NCBI RefSeq assembly: GCF_029892965.1
Contig: NZ_JARXWN010000009.1
Location: forward strand, 120,593 to 184,592
Direction of reading: 5' to 3'
Origin: Dysgonomonas sp. PF1-14
GTDB lineage: Bacteria; Bacteroidota; Bacteroidia; Bacteroidales; Dysgonomonadaceae
Length of the DNA: 64,000 bases
Position 1 is the stretch's first letter. The number at the start of each line of letters is the position of its first letter. Positions 9,575-16,776 of this stretch are shown one piece after another. The notes beneath the pieces were generated by a model. That model searched no databases, had not been told where the DNA came from, and worked only from the letters and a program-made list of their open reading frames with translations. Both the position numbers and the translations under genes were made by a program.

Positions 9575-10153
9575 ATGGAAAAAAGTATCAAAGGAACAGA
9601 AACTGAAAAAAGTCTGTTGAAATCGTTTGCCGGAGAATCTCAGGCACGTATGCGTTACACAATGTTTGCAAGCCAGGCTAAGAAAGAAGGCTTCGAGCAA
9701 ATTGCAGCTATCTTCCTTGAAACGGCTGATCAGGAAAAAGAACACGCAAAACGTATGTTCAAATTCCTTGAAGGCGGTATGCTCGAAATAACAGCAATGT
9801 ATCCGGCCGGAAAGATTGGCTCAACAGAAGAAAACCTTATCGAAGCTGCTGCCGGAGAGCACGAGGAGTGGGCAGTAGATTATCCTATGTTTGCTGATAT
9901 TGCAGAAAAAGAAGGATTTAAAGAAATTGCAGTAATGTATCGCATGATAGCTAAAGTAGAAAACATGCACGAAGACCGTTACAAAGCGCTTCTTGCACGC
10001 GTACAGAGCAACGGAGTCTTCACTCGTACCGAGTCTATCGACTGGCAATGCCGCAACTGTGGTTTTGTTATCAACAGTAAGACTGCACCTAAAACTTGCC
10101 CTGCATGTCTGCATCCACAGGCATACTTCGAGCCATTGAAATGGAACTTCTAA
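9575..10153 (+). CDS. rbr: Rubrerythrin
   Basis: A 192-residue non-haem iron peroxidase that reduces hydrogen peroxide in the cytoplasm of anaerobes. Residues about 1-145 form the ferritin-like diiron four-helix bundle, with ligands in 'FAGESQARMRY', 'ADQEKEHAKRMF' (ExxH) and 'VENMHEDRY' (ExxH). The C-terminal 40 residues are a rubredoxin-like FeS4 domain with two CxxC pairs ('CRNCGF' and 'CPACLHP'). Both domains are complete and length is standard. It is a single gene with its own promoter and terminator. It implies an anaerobic or microaerophilic host. Confidence 0.97.
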   Translation: MEKSIKGTETEKSLLKSFAGESQARMRYTMFASQAKKEGFEQIAAIFLETADQEKEHAKRMFKFLEGGMLEITAMYPAGKIGSTEENLIEAAAGEHEEWAVDYPMFADIAEKEGFKEIAVMYRMIAKVENMHEDRYKALLARVQSNGVFTRTESIDWQCRNCGFVINSKTAPKTCPACLHPQAYFEPLKWNF

Positions 10154-10174
10154 GAAAGTAGTTATTCATACAGA

Positions 10175-10208
10175 AAAGCCGTAAATATCGTTTTACGGCT
10201 TTTTTTGT
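10175..10208 (+). terminator. Rho-independent terminator after rubrerythrin
   Basis: Perfect 11-bp stem AAAGCCGTAAA (10175-10185) with TTTACGGCTTT (10192-10202), 6-nt loop, followed by a T run. Confidence 0.85.
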
Positions 10209-10227
10209 ATATAATTCTTTTATATAT

Positions 10228-10512
10228 TTATCTATATAAAGGCTAGTAGAGATTCGCTTTTCAGTTAATAACCAACGGTCACAGGAGCGTAGCGTAAGTA
10301 ATAAGAACTGTAAAAGTTGTAATATTTGTAAGGTTTTAGTTAAAATGTAGCGTGTTAGCTCGTAGGGGCGAACCTATGTGTTCGCCCGAAGATCGGATAA
10401 GCGGGTAGACACACAGATCTGCCCCTACGGGAGAAGAAAGAAAATTTTAAACTAGCAGGCTGGTAGACTAAAGACTAGTAAACTGTCATTTCTGTCAGGT
10501 TTTAGTTAAAAT
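10228..10512 (+). repeat. Dispersed intergenic repeat, copy A
   Basis: About 285 bp of non-coding DNA that matches 43881-44133 in inverted orientation over nearly its whole length. Shared blocks include 'CAGTTAATAACCAACGGTCA', 'CAGGAGCGTAGCGTA', 'GTAAGGTTTTAGTTAAAATG', 'TAGCGTGTTAGCTCGTAGGG' and 'CTAGCAGGCTGG'. Copy A carries about 35 extra bases around 10399-10435. The word AGGTTTTAGTTAAAAT occurs at 10331-10346 and again at 10497-10512, so it may delimit a sub-unit. No ORF or transposase is present. It fills most of the 397-bp gap before the PstS-like gene. Confidence 0.8.
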
Positions 10513-10550
10513 TGGTAATTAAGAAGTTATTTTTTTAGACATCATACACT

Positions 10551-11714
10551 ATGAAGATTTCATTTTTTACAATATTCAAATGGTTTGCACTAATCATATT
10601 AGTTGCTATATCCTGCATAATTGTCGGCTTATGCTTCTATCTCATTAAAGACTTTTTTCATATAATCCCATTGTATATTACACTTGCTGTCATACTGCTT
10701 GTAATATGGGGCTGTATATGGTCTTTGAACGTGATAAAGAATAAAACACTCCTTATTGTATTCGCCTCAACCACCCTCATCACAGGAGCTGCCGTTTTAG
10801 TGAATTATTGCTACGACAGATATATCGACAGTATTCCGACCCTTAGCGATCAGGGAGTAAATTTAAGAGAATACCAGCCATTTGATAAAAATACTAAAGC
10901 TGTAAAACTATCTGAGGTCTCTACGTTGAGACTAACCGACAGCCTGCCGCTTATTGACGGAGCTACAGCACTGTATCCGTTGTACGCTGCCTTTGTGCAG
11001 GCAACCTATCCCGAAAAAGAATATCCGGTAAACAAAAGCGAAGTAGGATGCGGCACTACACCGAAGGCATACAACAACCTGATAGACGGAAAGGTTGATC
11101 TCATCTTTTGTGCAAAGCCATCCGATGCGCAGATAGTTCAGGCTGCAAATAAAGGGAAGACTTTCAGACTGATACCAATCGGACGTGAAGCTTTTGTGTT
11201 CTTCGTTAATAAGGAGAATCCGGTAAAGGAGCTAACCATACAGCAAATAAAAGATATATACTCCGGTAAAATAACAAACTGGAAGGATGCAGGTGGGCGA
11301 AACGACGATATAAAAGCCTATCAACGTCCTAAAAACAGTGGTAGCCAGACTATGCTTGAGCATATTATGGGAAATACACCATTGGCTAAACCATTGGAGA
11401 CTGAGATGGCAGGCGGAATGGGTGATATTATAACTTATACTGCCGATTATAAGAATTACAAAAATGCGATCGGCTATTCGTTCCTATTTTTTGCTACGGA
11501 GATGGCAGGTAATAATCAGATAGAACTGCTAAAAGTAGATGGCATTTATCCATCGCGCGAAACGGTAAAAAGCGGACAATACCCTTTCACAGGTGATTTC
11601 TATGCTATAACTACGGATACGCAAAATCCGAATGTACAACGACTCATTGACTGGATATTATCGCCACAGGGGCAATATCTGGTAGAGCAGACAGGCTATA
11701 CACCTATCCAATAA
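10551..11714 (+). CDS. Membrane-tethered PstS-like phosphate-binding protein
   Basis: A 387-residue protein. Three hydrophobic helices lie at the N-terminus (about residues 7-33, 41-60 and 66-88). A periplasmic-binding-protein domain of the PstS/PBP-like group follows from about residue 120 ('LPLIDGATALYPLYAAF', 'SEVGCGTTPKAYNNLIDGKV', 'IYSGKITNWKDAGG', 'RPKNSGSQTMLEHIMG'). The I-Y-x-G-K-I-x-N-W motif and the S-G-T/S-Q-type loop are phosphate-site features of PstS. Normal PstS proteins have a cleaved signal peptide, so the triple-helix anchor is unusual. No pstCAB or phoU genes are adjacent. It may act as a membrane phosphate sensor or scavenger; this is inference. Confidence 0.8.
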   Translation: MKISFFTIFKWFALIILVAISCIIVGLCFYLIKDFFHIIPLYITLAVILLVIWGCIWSLNVIKNKTLLIVFASTTLITGAAVLVNYCYDRYIDSIPTLSDQGVNLREYQPFDKNTKAVKLSEVSTLRLTDSLPLIDGATALYPLYAAFVQATYPEKEYPVNKSEVGCGTTPKAYNNLIDGKVDLIFCAKPSDAQIVQAANKGKTFRLIPIGREAFVFFVNKENPVKELTIQQIKDIYSGKITNWKDAGGRNDDIKAYQRPKNSGSQTMLEHIMGNTPLAKPLETEMAGGMGDIITYTADYKNYKNAIGYSFLFFATEMAGNNQIELLKVDGIYPSRETVKSGQYPFTGDFYAITTDTQNPNVQRLIDWILSPQGQYLVEQTGYTPIQ

Positions 11715-11716
11715 GA

Positions 11717-12526
11717 CTACAAGTCCTTAATCTCCTTACACAACTTGAATACGGGATCGTCATCGGGATAGAGCAAGTTATCGGGGATACCATTAAAGTC
11801 GTGCCCCCAGAATGAAGCATCATTGGGTATCTCAAATTTGGCTACCAACCGATTGTTGAAATCCAATTCGCTCTTGGCATCATAGCTATCTGTTATACCA
11901 TCTGTACTCACCAGATATCCTTCCTGAAAATAAGGGCGAAGGGCTGTAGGCGGACTGATACTCAACAGACGTATATTAACCAGATCGTGCTCTGAATTTA
12001 CACTGATACGGTTAGTCAGGTATGGAAGGGCAAAGATATACACAAAGCCTCTATCGGTAGTATTATTGGACAAGGCAAATGATGAAGCCACTCGTAGCGA
12101 ATGGGTAAAATCGAGAAACGGCGTTGGACACACTTCGTAGTGCTGGAGAATACTCCACTGAACATTCTTTCTCTTCCTTACCTCCTTATAGCCTTCTATC
12201 TTCCCTGCTTCGAACAACTCCGCTAAACGCTTCCCCTTCTCCTTCAATACTCTAAAACGATTGGCAAGTTCGGCCTGAGGTAAGTAATCGCCACGATAGA
12301 TAGTCGGATAGAAAGACGATACCCCTGCCTTGTTTCTGTAGTCGGTTGTCTGACCGCGATAGAACAGCAGGTAATCCTTATTCATAAACGACAGGCGGGC
12401 AGCATGCTCTACCAACTCTCTGAATGTAGCTATCTTATAGGCAGCACTTTCCCCTACCCTTTTCTCCTTCGGATTGCCGAAGTGATAGAACAATTCGGGT
12501 GTCAATACCGGCGTTATGCGTCTCAT
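11717..12526 (-). CDS. FRG-domain protein
   Basis: I choose the ATG at 12526, 17 bp past the RNase H stop, giving 269 residues that begin 'MRRITPVLTPELFYHFG'. An upstream in-frame ATG at 12580 would overlap the RNase H gene. The protein carries the FRG signature 'YLLFYRGQTTDYRN' (F-R-G-Q core) near residues 55-70, then 'NVQWSILQHYEVCPTPFLDF', the conserved LQHY-x-x-P-T-P-L-L-D-type motif of FRG proteins. There is no signal peptide or TM helix. FRG domains are found in phage-defence and accessory loci but their biochemistry is poorly known. It follows RNase H on the same strand and is probably co-transcribed. Confidence 0.8.
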   Translation of the reverse strand: MRRITPVLTPELFYHFGNPKEKRVGESAAYKIATFRELVEHAARLSFMNKDYLLFYRGQTTDYRNKAGVSSFYPTIYRGDYLPQAELANRFRVLKEKGKRLAELFEAGKIEGYKEVRKRKNVQWSILQHYEVCPTPFLDFTHSLRVASSFALSNNTTDRGFVYIFALPYLTNRISVNSEHDLVNIRLLSISPPTALRPYFQEGYLVSTDGITDSYDAKSELDFNNRLVAKFEIPNDASFWGHDFNGIPDNLLYPDDDPVFKLCKEIKDL

Positions 12527-12543
12527 GGTTATATGGTTTGTGT

Positions 12544-13170
12544 CTATTTTCGCCCAAAGTCGGCAGGAATCTCCCCCCACTCACTTGTCTTCCACTTGAT
12601 GATCTGTGTCGTATAAGAATTCTCACGAAGCCATTTTTCAGCCCTTTCGATAAGATAGAACAAAGATTCATTTTCGGGAACGCGTTCCAGTTTAGTTTTA
12701 CACTTCTTCTCTGCTACCCATTTTATGGCATTCGCACTATCGGAATACAAAGGAATATTGAATCCTTTTTGCTTTAGTAATGCCAGACCATGTACAAGGG
12801 CGAGAAACTCCCCTACATTATTAGTCCCTTTCTCGAAAGGCCCCTGATGGAAAATCTGCTCACCTGTCTTCACATATACTCCTCTGTATTCGAGCAAACC
12901 GGGATTGCCGCTACATGCAGCATCTACCGACAGGCTGTCTTTAATGATTTCGGGATTATTGTGAACGGTCGTTCTCTTCTTTTTTTCGGCATTTTTCCCG
13001 ACATATAGCCAAGGGTTGTCATTGAAGGCTCTTTCGGCTTCTTCTTTAGAGGGAAATGACTTATAGATAGCACCGTCGTATCCGTCTACCTGAGCCTTTG
13101 CCTCATTCCATGATGCGTACACACCGGGCTTTACGCCATTCCAGACTGTGTAAAAATTCTTTTTTGCCAC
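12544..13170 (-). CDS. Ribonuclease HI with N-terminal viroplasmin (Cauli_VI) domain
   Basis: A 208-residue enzyme that cleaves the RNA strand of RNA-DNA hybrids. Residues about 4-50 ('FYTVWNGVKPGVYASWNEAK', ending 'KEEAERAF') are the Cauli_VI/RNHL hybrid-binding domain. Residues about 78-206 are the RNase H fold with all four acidic catalytic residues visible: D83 ('SVDAACSGNPG'), E121 ('NNVGEFLAL'), D144 ('LYSDSANAIKW') and D204 near the C-terminus ('IPADFGRK'). This two-domain layout is common in Bacteroidetes and Firmicutes. An FRG-domain gene follows after 17 bp. Confidence 0.95.
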   Translation of the reverse strand: MAKKNFYTVWNGVKPGVYASWNEAKAQVDGYDGAIYKSFPSKEEAERAFNDNPWLYVGKNAEKKKRTTVHNNPEIIKDSLSVDAACSGNPGLLEYRGVYVKTGEQIFHQGPFEKGTNNVGEFLALVHGLALLKQKGFNIPLYSDSANAIKWVAEKKCKTKLERVPENESLFYLIERAEKWLRENSYTTQIIKWKTSEWGEIPADFGRK

Positions 13171-13529
13171 TTCTTATGCTATACAAGGATGTTATGAATA
13201 TCTAAATAGTATATGCAAATTAACGAATAAATGCGTAAACTAAGAAACATCGGTACTGAATTGCAGTAAAAACAGATTAATGAAAACGAAGAAGTTTATC
13301 TATACATCAGTTAGCAGTCAACGGTTAACGGCATAACAGAATAACAGAAAAGCGATCTTTGACAAAATAGAAAATGTGTAAGCAATGTAAGGTTTTAGTT
13401 AAAATGATCATGCGCATAACACTCTGTATATGCTCATTTCAGCATGTGGCATCAAAAAAAATGATTTTTGAAATATTTTTTAACATAATTATTCATGTCA
13501 GTTCAATTTTAAAGTGCAAATTCGCATTG
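13171..13529. other. Intergenic region with a core of the dispersed repeat
   Basis: About 360 bp of AT-rich DNA between the divergent RNase H and TetR genes. GTAAGGTTTTAGTTAAAATG at 13387-13406 is identical to a stretch of the dispersed repeat at 10328-10347; the surroundings (for example 'CAGTTAGCAGTCAACGGTTA') are only loosely similar, so this is a decayed or partial third copy. No ORF with coding character is seen. Confidence 0.5.
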
Positions 13530-13543
13530 TGAACGATTGTTTA
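13530..13543 (+). promoter_or_regulatory. Candidate TetR operator, site 1
   Basis: TGAACGATTGTTTA, an imperfect palindrome of the form TGAAY-GATT-GTTYA, lies 14 bp before the TetR ATG. A second copy at 14232-14245 matches at 12 of 14 positions. Two copies around the regulator gene are as expected for autoregulation and control of the operon. Confidence 0.45.
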
Positions 13544-13557
13544 TTTTGATATTGGAT

Positions 13558-14172
13558 ATGAAATATAGTAGAGAATACATATTAAGAAGAGCCTTTGATG
13601 TCTTTATGAATAAGGGCTATGACAGCGCTTCTATCTCAGTTTTGCAGGAAGAGCTGAATATGTCGCGTGGTGCGATGTACCGGTATTTCAAGAATAAGGA
13701 AGAATTGTTCTTTGCAGTTGTAGACGAATACTTTTTCAATCTGTTCGAAAAAATACTCAAAAGTATAAAAGATGATCTCACTGCAAAGGAACTGATTGAA
13801 TTAATACATCGGAGACAAAAGTTGTTTTTGAATGCATTTACCAGAGCCGGAGTTACTCATACTTTCTTCTTAAACTATACAGCACTAATGATTCAGGCAG
13901 CAAAATATTACCCAAACTTCATCGACCGTTTTGGAGTAATAAACCGCACATTCCTGGATCATTGGAAGACAGCTCTGGAAAATAGCATTGAAAACAAGGA
14001 GGTACGGGAGGACATAGATATTGAAATCATGTGTATTTTATTTAACAACACCAGCGTGAAGGAATCGTCTGACAGGAGCAGTGATGACTCTATGTTTACA
14101 GTGAATATACTGCGCGATATGGAGAAACGAAAAAAAGTAATGGATTACTTATACTCTCTGATCAAAGTGTAA
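13558..14172 (+). CDS. TetR/AcrR-family transcriptional regulator
   Basis: The ATG at 13558 gives 204 residues; a TTG at 13537 would add seven residues but lies inside the candidate operator, so I reject it. Residues 1-50 form a TetR helix-turn-helix ('ILRRAFDVFMNKGYDSASIS', 'NMSRGAMYRYFKNKEELF'), the R-G-x-x-Y-x-Y/H-F motif being diagnostic. The rest is an alpha-helical ligand-binding domain. It is the first gene of a co-directional cluster of lipid and envelope genes and probably represses it in response to a small hydrophobic ligand; this is inferred from family and position. Confidence 0.9.
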   Translation: MKYSREYILRRAFDVFMNKGYDSASISVLQEELNMSRGAMYRYFKNKEELFFAVVDEYFFNLFEKILKSIKDDLTAKELIELIHRRQKLFLNAFTRAGVTHTFFLNYTALMIQAAKYYPNFIDRFGVINRTFLDHWKTALENSIENKEVREDIDIEIMCILFNNTSVKESSDRSSDDSMFTVNILRDMEKRKKVMDYLYSLIKV

Positions 14173-14231
14173 TATTCTGTTGAAAATTTAAATGCACCGA
14201 CAATAAAACCCCTAGTATCGCCCGAAACGGA

Positions 14232-14245
14232 TGAATGATTGTTCA
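14232..14245 (+). promoter_or_regulatory. Candidate TetR operator, site 2
   Basis: TGAATGATTGTTCA lies between the TetR gene and the next gene and has palindromic TGAA/TTCA arms. It matches site 1 upstream of the TetR gene at 12 of 14 positions. Confidence 0.45.
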
Positions 14246-14286
14246 CTTACGATAAGTACAGTTATAACAAATCAAAGAACAGCAAA

Positions 14287-14589
14287 ATGACAGAAATAAT
14301 CGCTATCCTTATGCAAAAAGGGGCTTTAAGCAAAGGAATTCAAAATAATACTACAGTAAATATCTTCGAACTGGAAGATGACAGGGTAAAAGGTGTGGAA
14401 ACGCTGAAACTGGAAAATACGGAGACCAACTATTTCTCACTACTGATGGCTCTGAAAAAAGTAACGCTTATATATGTCGATTCTATAAGCAACGATCTGA
14501 AGAATGTCTTGAACAAGATAGGCATTAATATTAAAAACAAGGATGAATTAACAAACGACCGATTTATCAGCCAGTTTATATTCGATTAA
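14287..14589 (+). CDS. Small NifX/NifB-domain-like protein
   Basis: The ATG at 14287 gives 100 residues starting 'MTEIIAILMQKGALSKGIQ'; an upstream in-frame ATG-like start at 14239 would lie across the second candidate operator. The pattern 'NIFELEDDRVKGVETLKL', then 'ALKKVTLIYVDSISNDLKNV' and 'LNKIGINI' resembles the dinitrogenase iron-molybdenum cofactor-binding (NifX/NafY) fold, with the strand-helix order and the 'x-L-x-x-x-G-I' end. No metal-binding residues are obvious. It is sandwiched between TetR and PldA (14 bp gap). I cannot assign a function; the fold call is tentative. Confidence 0.55.
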   Translation: MTEIIAILMQKGALSKGIQNNTTVNIFELEDDRVKGVETLKLENTETNYFSLLMALKKVTLIYVDSISNDLKNVLNKIGINIKNKDELTNDRFISQFIFD

Positions 14590-14602
14590 ACGACAGAGTT
14601 TT

Positions 14603-15502
14603 ATGCCAAGACTTTATTTACTTACATTTTTCATTATCTTCTCGACAATCTTATCAGCCCAGGATGAGTTAAGATATATAGTCGACGACAGCCTGCGACA
14701 AAAGTACGACAAGGCTATGGAAGACCCGAATATATTTAAGCCACGACATCTGGAGATAACAGAAGAACAGGCTATAAAAATGACGGATAGGCTGCCCTCT
14801 TTTGCAGTATATCGCGATACATATTTTGTAACAGGAGTGCCACTCAACAGAGAAATCACTAAGAATTCTGCTGACGCCACATTTCAGATAAGTATCAGGC
14901 AGCGACTGACAAAGAGCGTGCTTCCATTCAAAACATTTGCATATCTGACATATACGCAAAGATCGTTCTGGGATATATATGCTACATCGAGTCCGTTCAG
15001 GGATACGAATTATAATCCGGGATTGGGATTGGGTAAGTATTTGTTTTATGACAACAAAGTTGTGGGGGCGGTATTTGCACAGATCAAGCATGAATCGAAC
15101 GGACGCGACGGAGATGAGTCCAGAAGCTGGAATTACCTGAGCCTGTCAATGAAATATTACTTCAACGCCCGCTTCAATTTTTCGGGAGAAATGTGGGCGC
15201 CATGGGTCGACGGTGAAAACAATAAGGATCTTTTAGATTATCGGGGGCTCGGTTTTGTTTCTATCAACTATATCAGCAATAAGCACAAGTGGTGGTTGTC
15301 GGCCGATATAAACCCGAGAAAAGGAGTTATAAACATGAATACCACGGTAACGGCAGCATTCCGTATCTCGGAAAGATCGAATCAGTATTTGTTTGCACGT
15401 TTTTATCAGGGTTATGGTGAAAGCCTGCTGGACTATAACAAATATACGATGAATGTCAGAGTAGGAATCTGTATCAAACCGGATTTTTACAATCTCTTTT
15501 AA
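14603..15502 (+). CDS. pldA: Outer-membrane phospholipase A1 (OMPLA)
   Basis: A 299-residue outer-membrane beta-barrel hydrolase that removes phospholipids from the outer leaflet. A signal peptide spans residues 1-20. The OMPLA signatures 'YTQRSFWDIYATSSPFRDTN' and 'HESNGRDGDESRSWN' are present. The catalytic triad can be placed by alignment to E. coli OMPLA spacing: H163, S165 and N177 (14 residues after His, as in H142/S144/N156). Amphipathic strands continue to the C-terminal aromatic residue 'DFYNLF', usual for barrels. It is the third gene of the TetR-led cluster and suggests a role in outer-membrane lipid asymmetry. Confidence 0.92.
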   Translation: MPRLYLLTFFIIFSTILSAQDELRYIVDDSLRQKYDKAMEDPNIFKPRHLEITEEQAIKMTDRLPSFAVYRDTYFVTGVPLNREITKNSADATFQISIRQRLTKSVLPFKTFAYLTYTQRSFWDIYATSSPFRDTNYNPGLGLGKYLFYDNKVVGAVFAQIKHESNGRDGDESRSWNYLSLSMKYYFNARFNFSGEMWAPWVDGENNKDLLDYRGLGFVSINYISNKHKWWLSADINPRKGVINMNTTVTAAFRISERSNQYLFARFYQGYGESLLDYNKYTMNVRVGICIKPDFYNLF

Positions 15503-15577
15503 ATTGCATCTTCCTCCCAAAGAAGATCATACAAGCAGACTAAATTAATTTAACAACAAACTATAAAATACATAGAC

Positions 15578-16021
15578 ATGAACATATTGAATAATTTCCG
15601 GTTCAAGACCTGGCATTTTATACTGTTATTCGCTATTATGTTTGTTTCGACAAGTATTTTAGCCAATATCAAAATAGGCACAATTCCTCCGAAAGTAGAG
15701 AACAGCCATTGTATTGAAATAAGCGACAAGACATTCTCTGATGCTATTTCGTCCAATATATCTTTCGTATTGTTATACAAAGATGATTCCGATCTATGTA
15801 AAAAGATGGAATACAATCTTAATATACTATCGGCAAAAAAGGAAGGTTCAGCCGGTTATTATAAACTCAATATAGAGAAATATCCGGGCAGATACAGCAA
15901 GTATAACATATCGGGAACACCTAGTATATTGGTATTCAGAGATGGAAAGGAAATAGAACGGATAATGGGAGTTGTTCCCGTAGAAAATCTGGAAATCATT
16001 TATAACAGAGCAGCAAAATGA
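15578..16021 (+). CDS. Exported thioredoxin-fold protein without CxxC
   Basis: A 147-residue protein with an N-terminal signal/anchor helix (about residues 11-30). The thioredoxin fold is indicated by 'FVLLYKDDSDLCKKME', corresponding to the active-site helix, and by 'YNISGTPSILVFRDGKEIER' with the cis-Pro at about residue 115. The usual CxxC is replaced by S-D-L-C (only C74), so it cannot be a normal dithiol oxidoreductase; it may bind another protein or use the single Cys. Its stop overlaps the start of the kinase gene by 4 bp, so the two are translationally coupled. It lies 75 bp after pldA. Confidence 0.75.
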   Translation: MNILNNFRFKTWHFILLFAIMFVSTSILANIKIGTIPPKVENSHCIEISDKTFSDAISSNISFVLLYKDDSDLCKKMEYNLNILSAKKEGSAGYYKLNIEKYPGRYSKYNISGTPSILVFRDGKEIERIMGVVPVENLEIIYNRAAK

Positions 16022-16761
16022 AAACATATATCAATCCTGAATACAGCAGGTTATCGAATTTTATAAATTCTATCCCTGAAATATTCATCCAGCAGGGTGA
16101 AACTATTTATGATGCGCGAAATACAATCAAGATATTTCGGGAACAAGGTTTACTTATAAACATTAAATCATTTAAGAGACCTATATTCATAAACAGATTT
16201 GCTTATAAGTATATACGTAAATCGAAAGCCGAACGGTCTTTTCTGAATGCCTTAGAAGTACTGAGAAGAGGAATAGGCACTCCCTCGCCCATAGCGTATA
16301 TAGAAACAAGCCGGAACGGATTGCTGTGCGAATCATACTATGTTTCGATACATGAGCCTGTGGACGGTACGATGAAAGAGATATACAAACAGTCTGAAGA
16401 TCAGAGTAAAGATCTGATACAGGCGTTTACGCTTTTTACGGCCGAAATACATCAGAAAGGTATATTCCATAAAGACTACCCACCAGGTAATATCTTATAT
16501 AAAAAGACCGGCAATGAGTATCGGTTCTATCTGGTAGACCTCAACAGGATGAGTTTTAAGAGACCGAATATACTTGACAGTTGTAAAAGTTTCCGCCGCC
16601 TTAGAGCTAGCAGTAATACGCTGAATCTGATAGGCGAAGAATATTCGAAAGTACGGGAGTATGACGAAAAATCGTGTCAGAAACTGATACATATGTACAA
16701 TCACCGCTTCTGGAAAAAGCACTTGGTACGCCATCCGGAAAGCAGATATGAATTTCAATAA
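16018..16761 (+). CDS. Kdo/WaaP-family lipopolysaccharide kinase, paralogue 1
   Basis: A 247-residue protein-kinase-fold enzyme of the KdkA/WaaP/InaA type, which phosphorylates Kdo or heptose of the LPS inner core. The catalytic loop reads 'HKDYPPGNILYK' (H151, D153, N158) and the metal-binding Asp is D174 in 'YLVDLNRMSFKRP', both as in KdkA-like kinases. 'INIKSFKRP' supplies the probable ATP lysine (about K50/K53), with E72 in 'KSKAERSF'. A clear paralogue with the same blocks lies at 41345-42100. The start overlaps the thioredoxin-like gene stop (ATGA) and the KAS III gene follows after 15 bp. The substrate is inferred from family. Confidence 0.82.
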   Translation: MKTYINPEYSRLSNFINSIPEIFIQQGETIYDARNTIKIFREQGLLINIKSFKRPIFINRFAYKYIRKSKAERSFLNALEVLRRGIGTPSPIAYIETSRNGLLCESYYVSIHEPVDGTMKEIYKQSEDQSKDLIQAFTLFTAEIHQKGIFHKDYPPGNILYKKTGNEYRFYLVDLNRMSFKRPNILDSCKSFRRLRASSNTLNLIGEEYSKVREYDEKSCQKLIHMYNHRFWKKHLVRHPESRYEFQ

Positions 16762-16776
16762 TACAATATATATTAT

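Noticed and set aside
13537..13557. TTG start extending the TetR gene by seven residues
   Set aside because: It lies within the candidate operator; the ATG at 13558 gives a normal TetR N-terminus.
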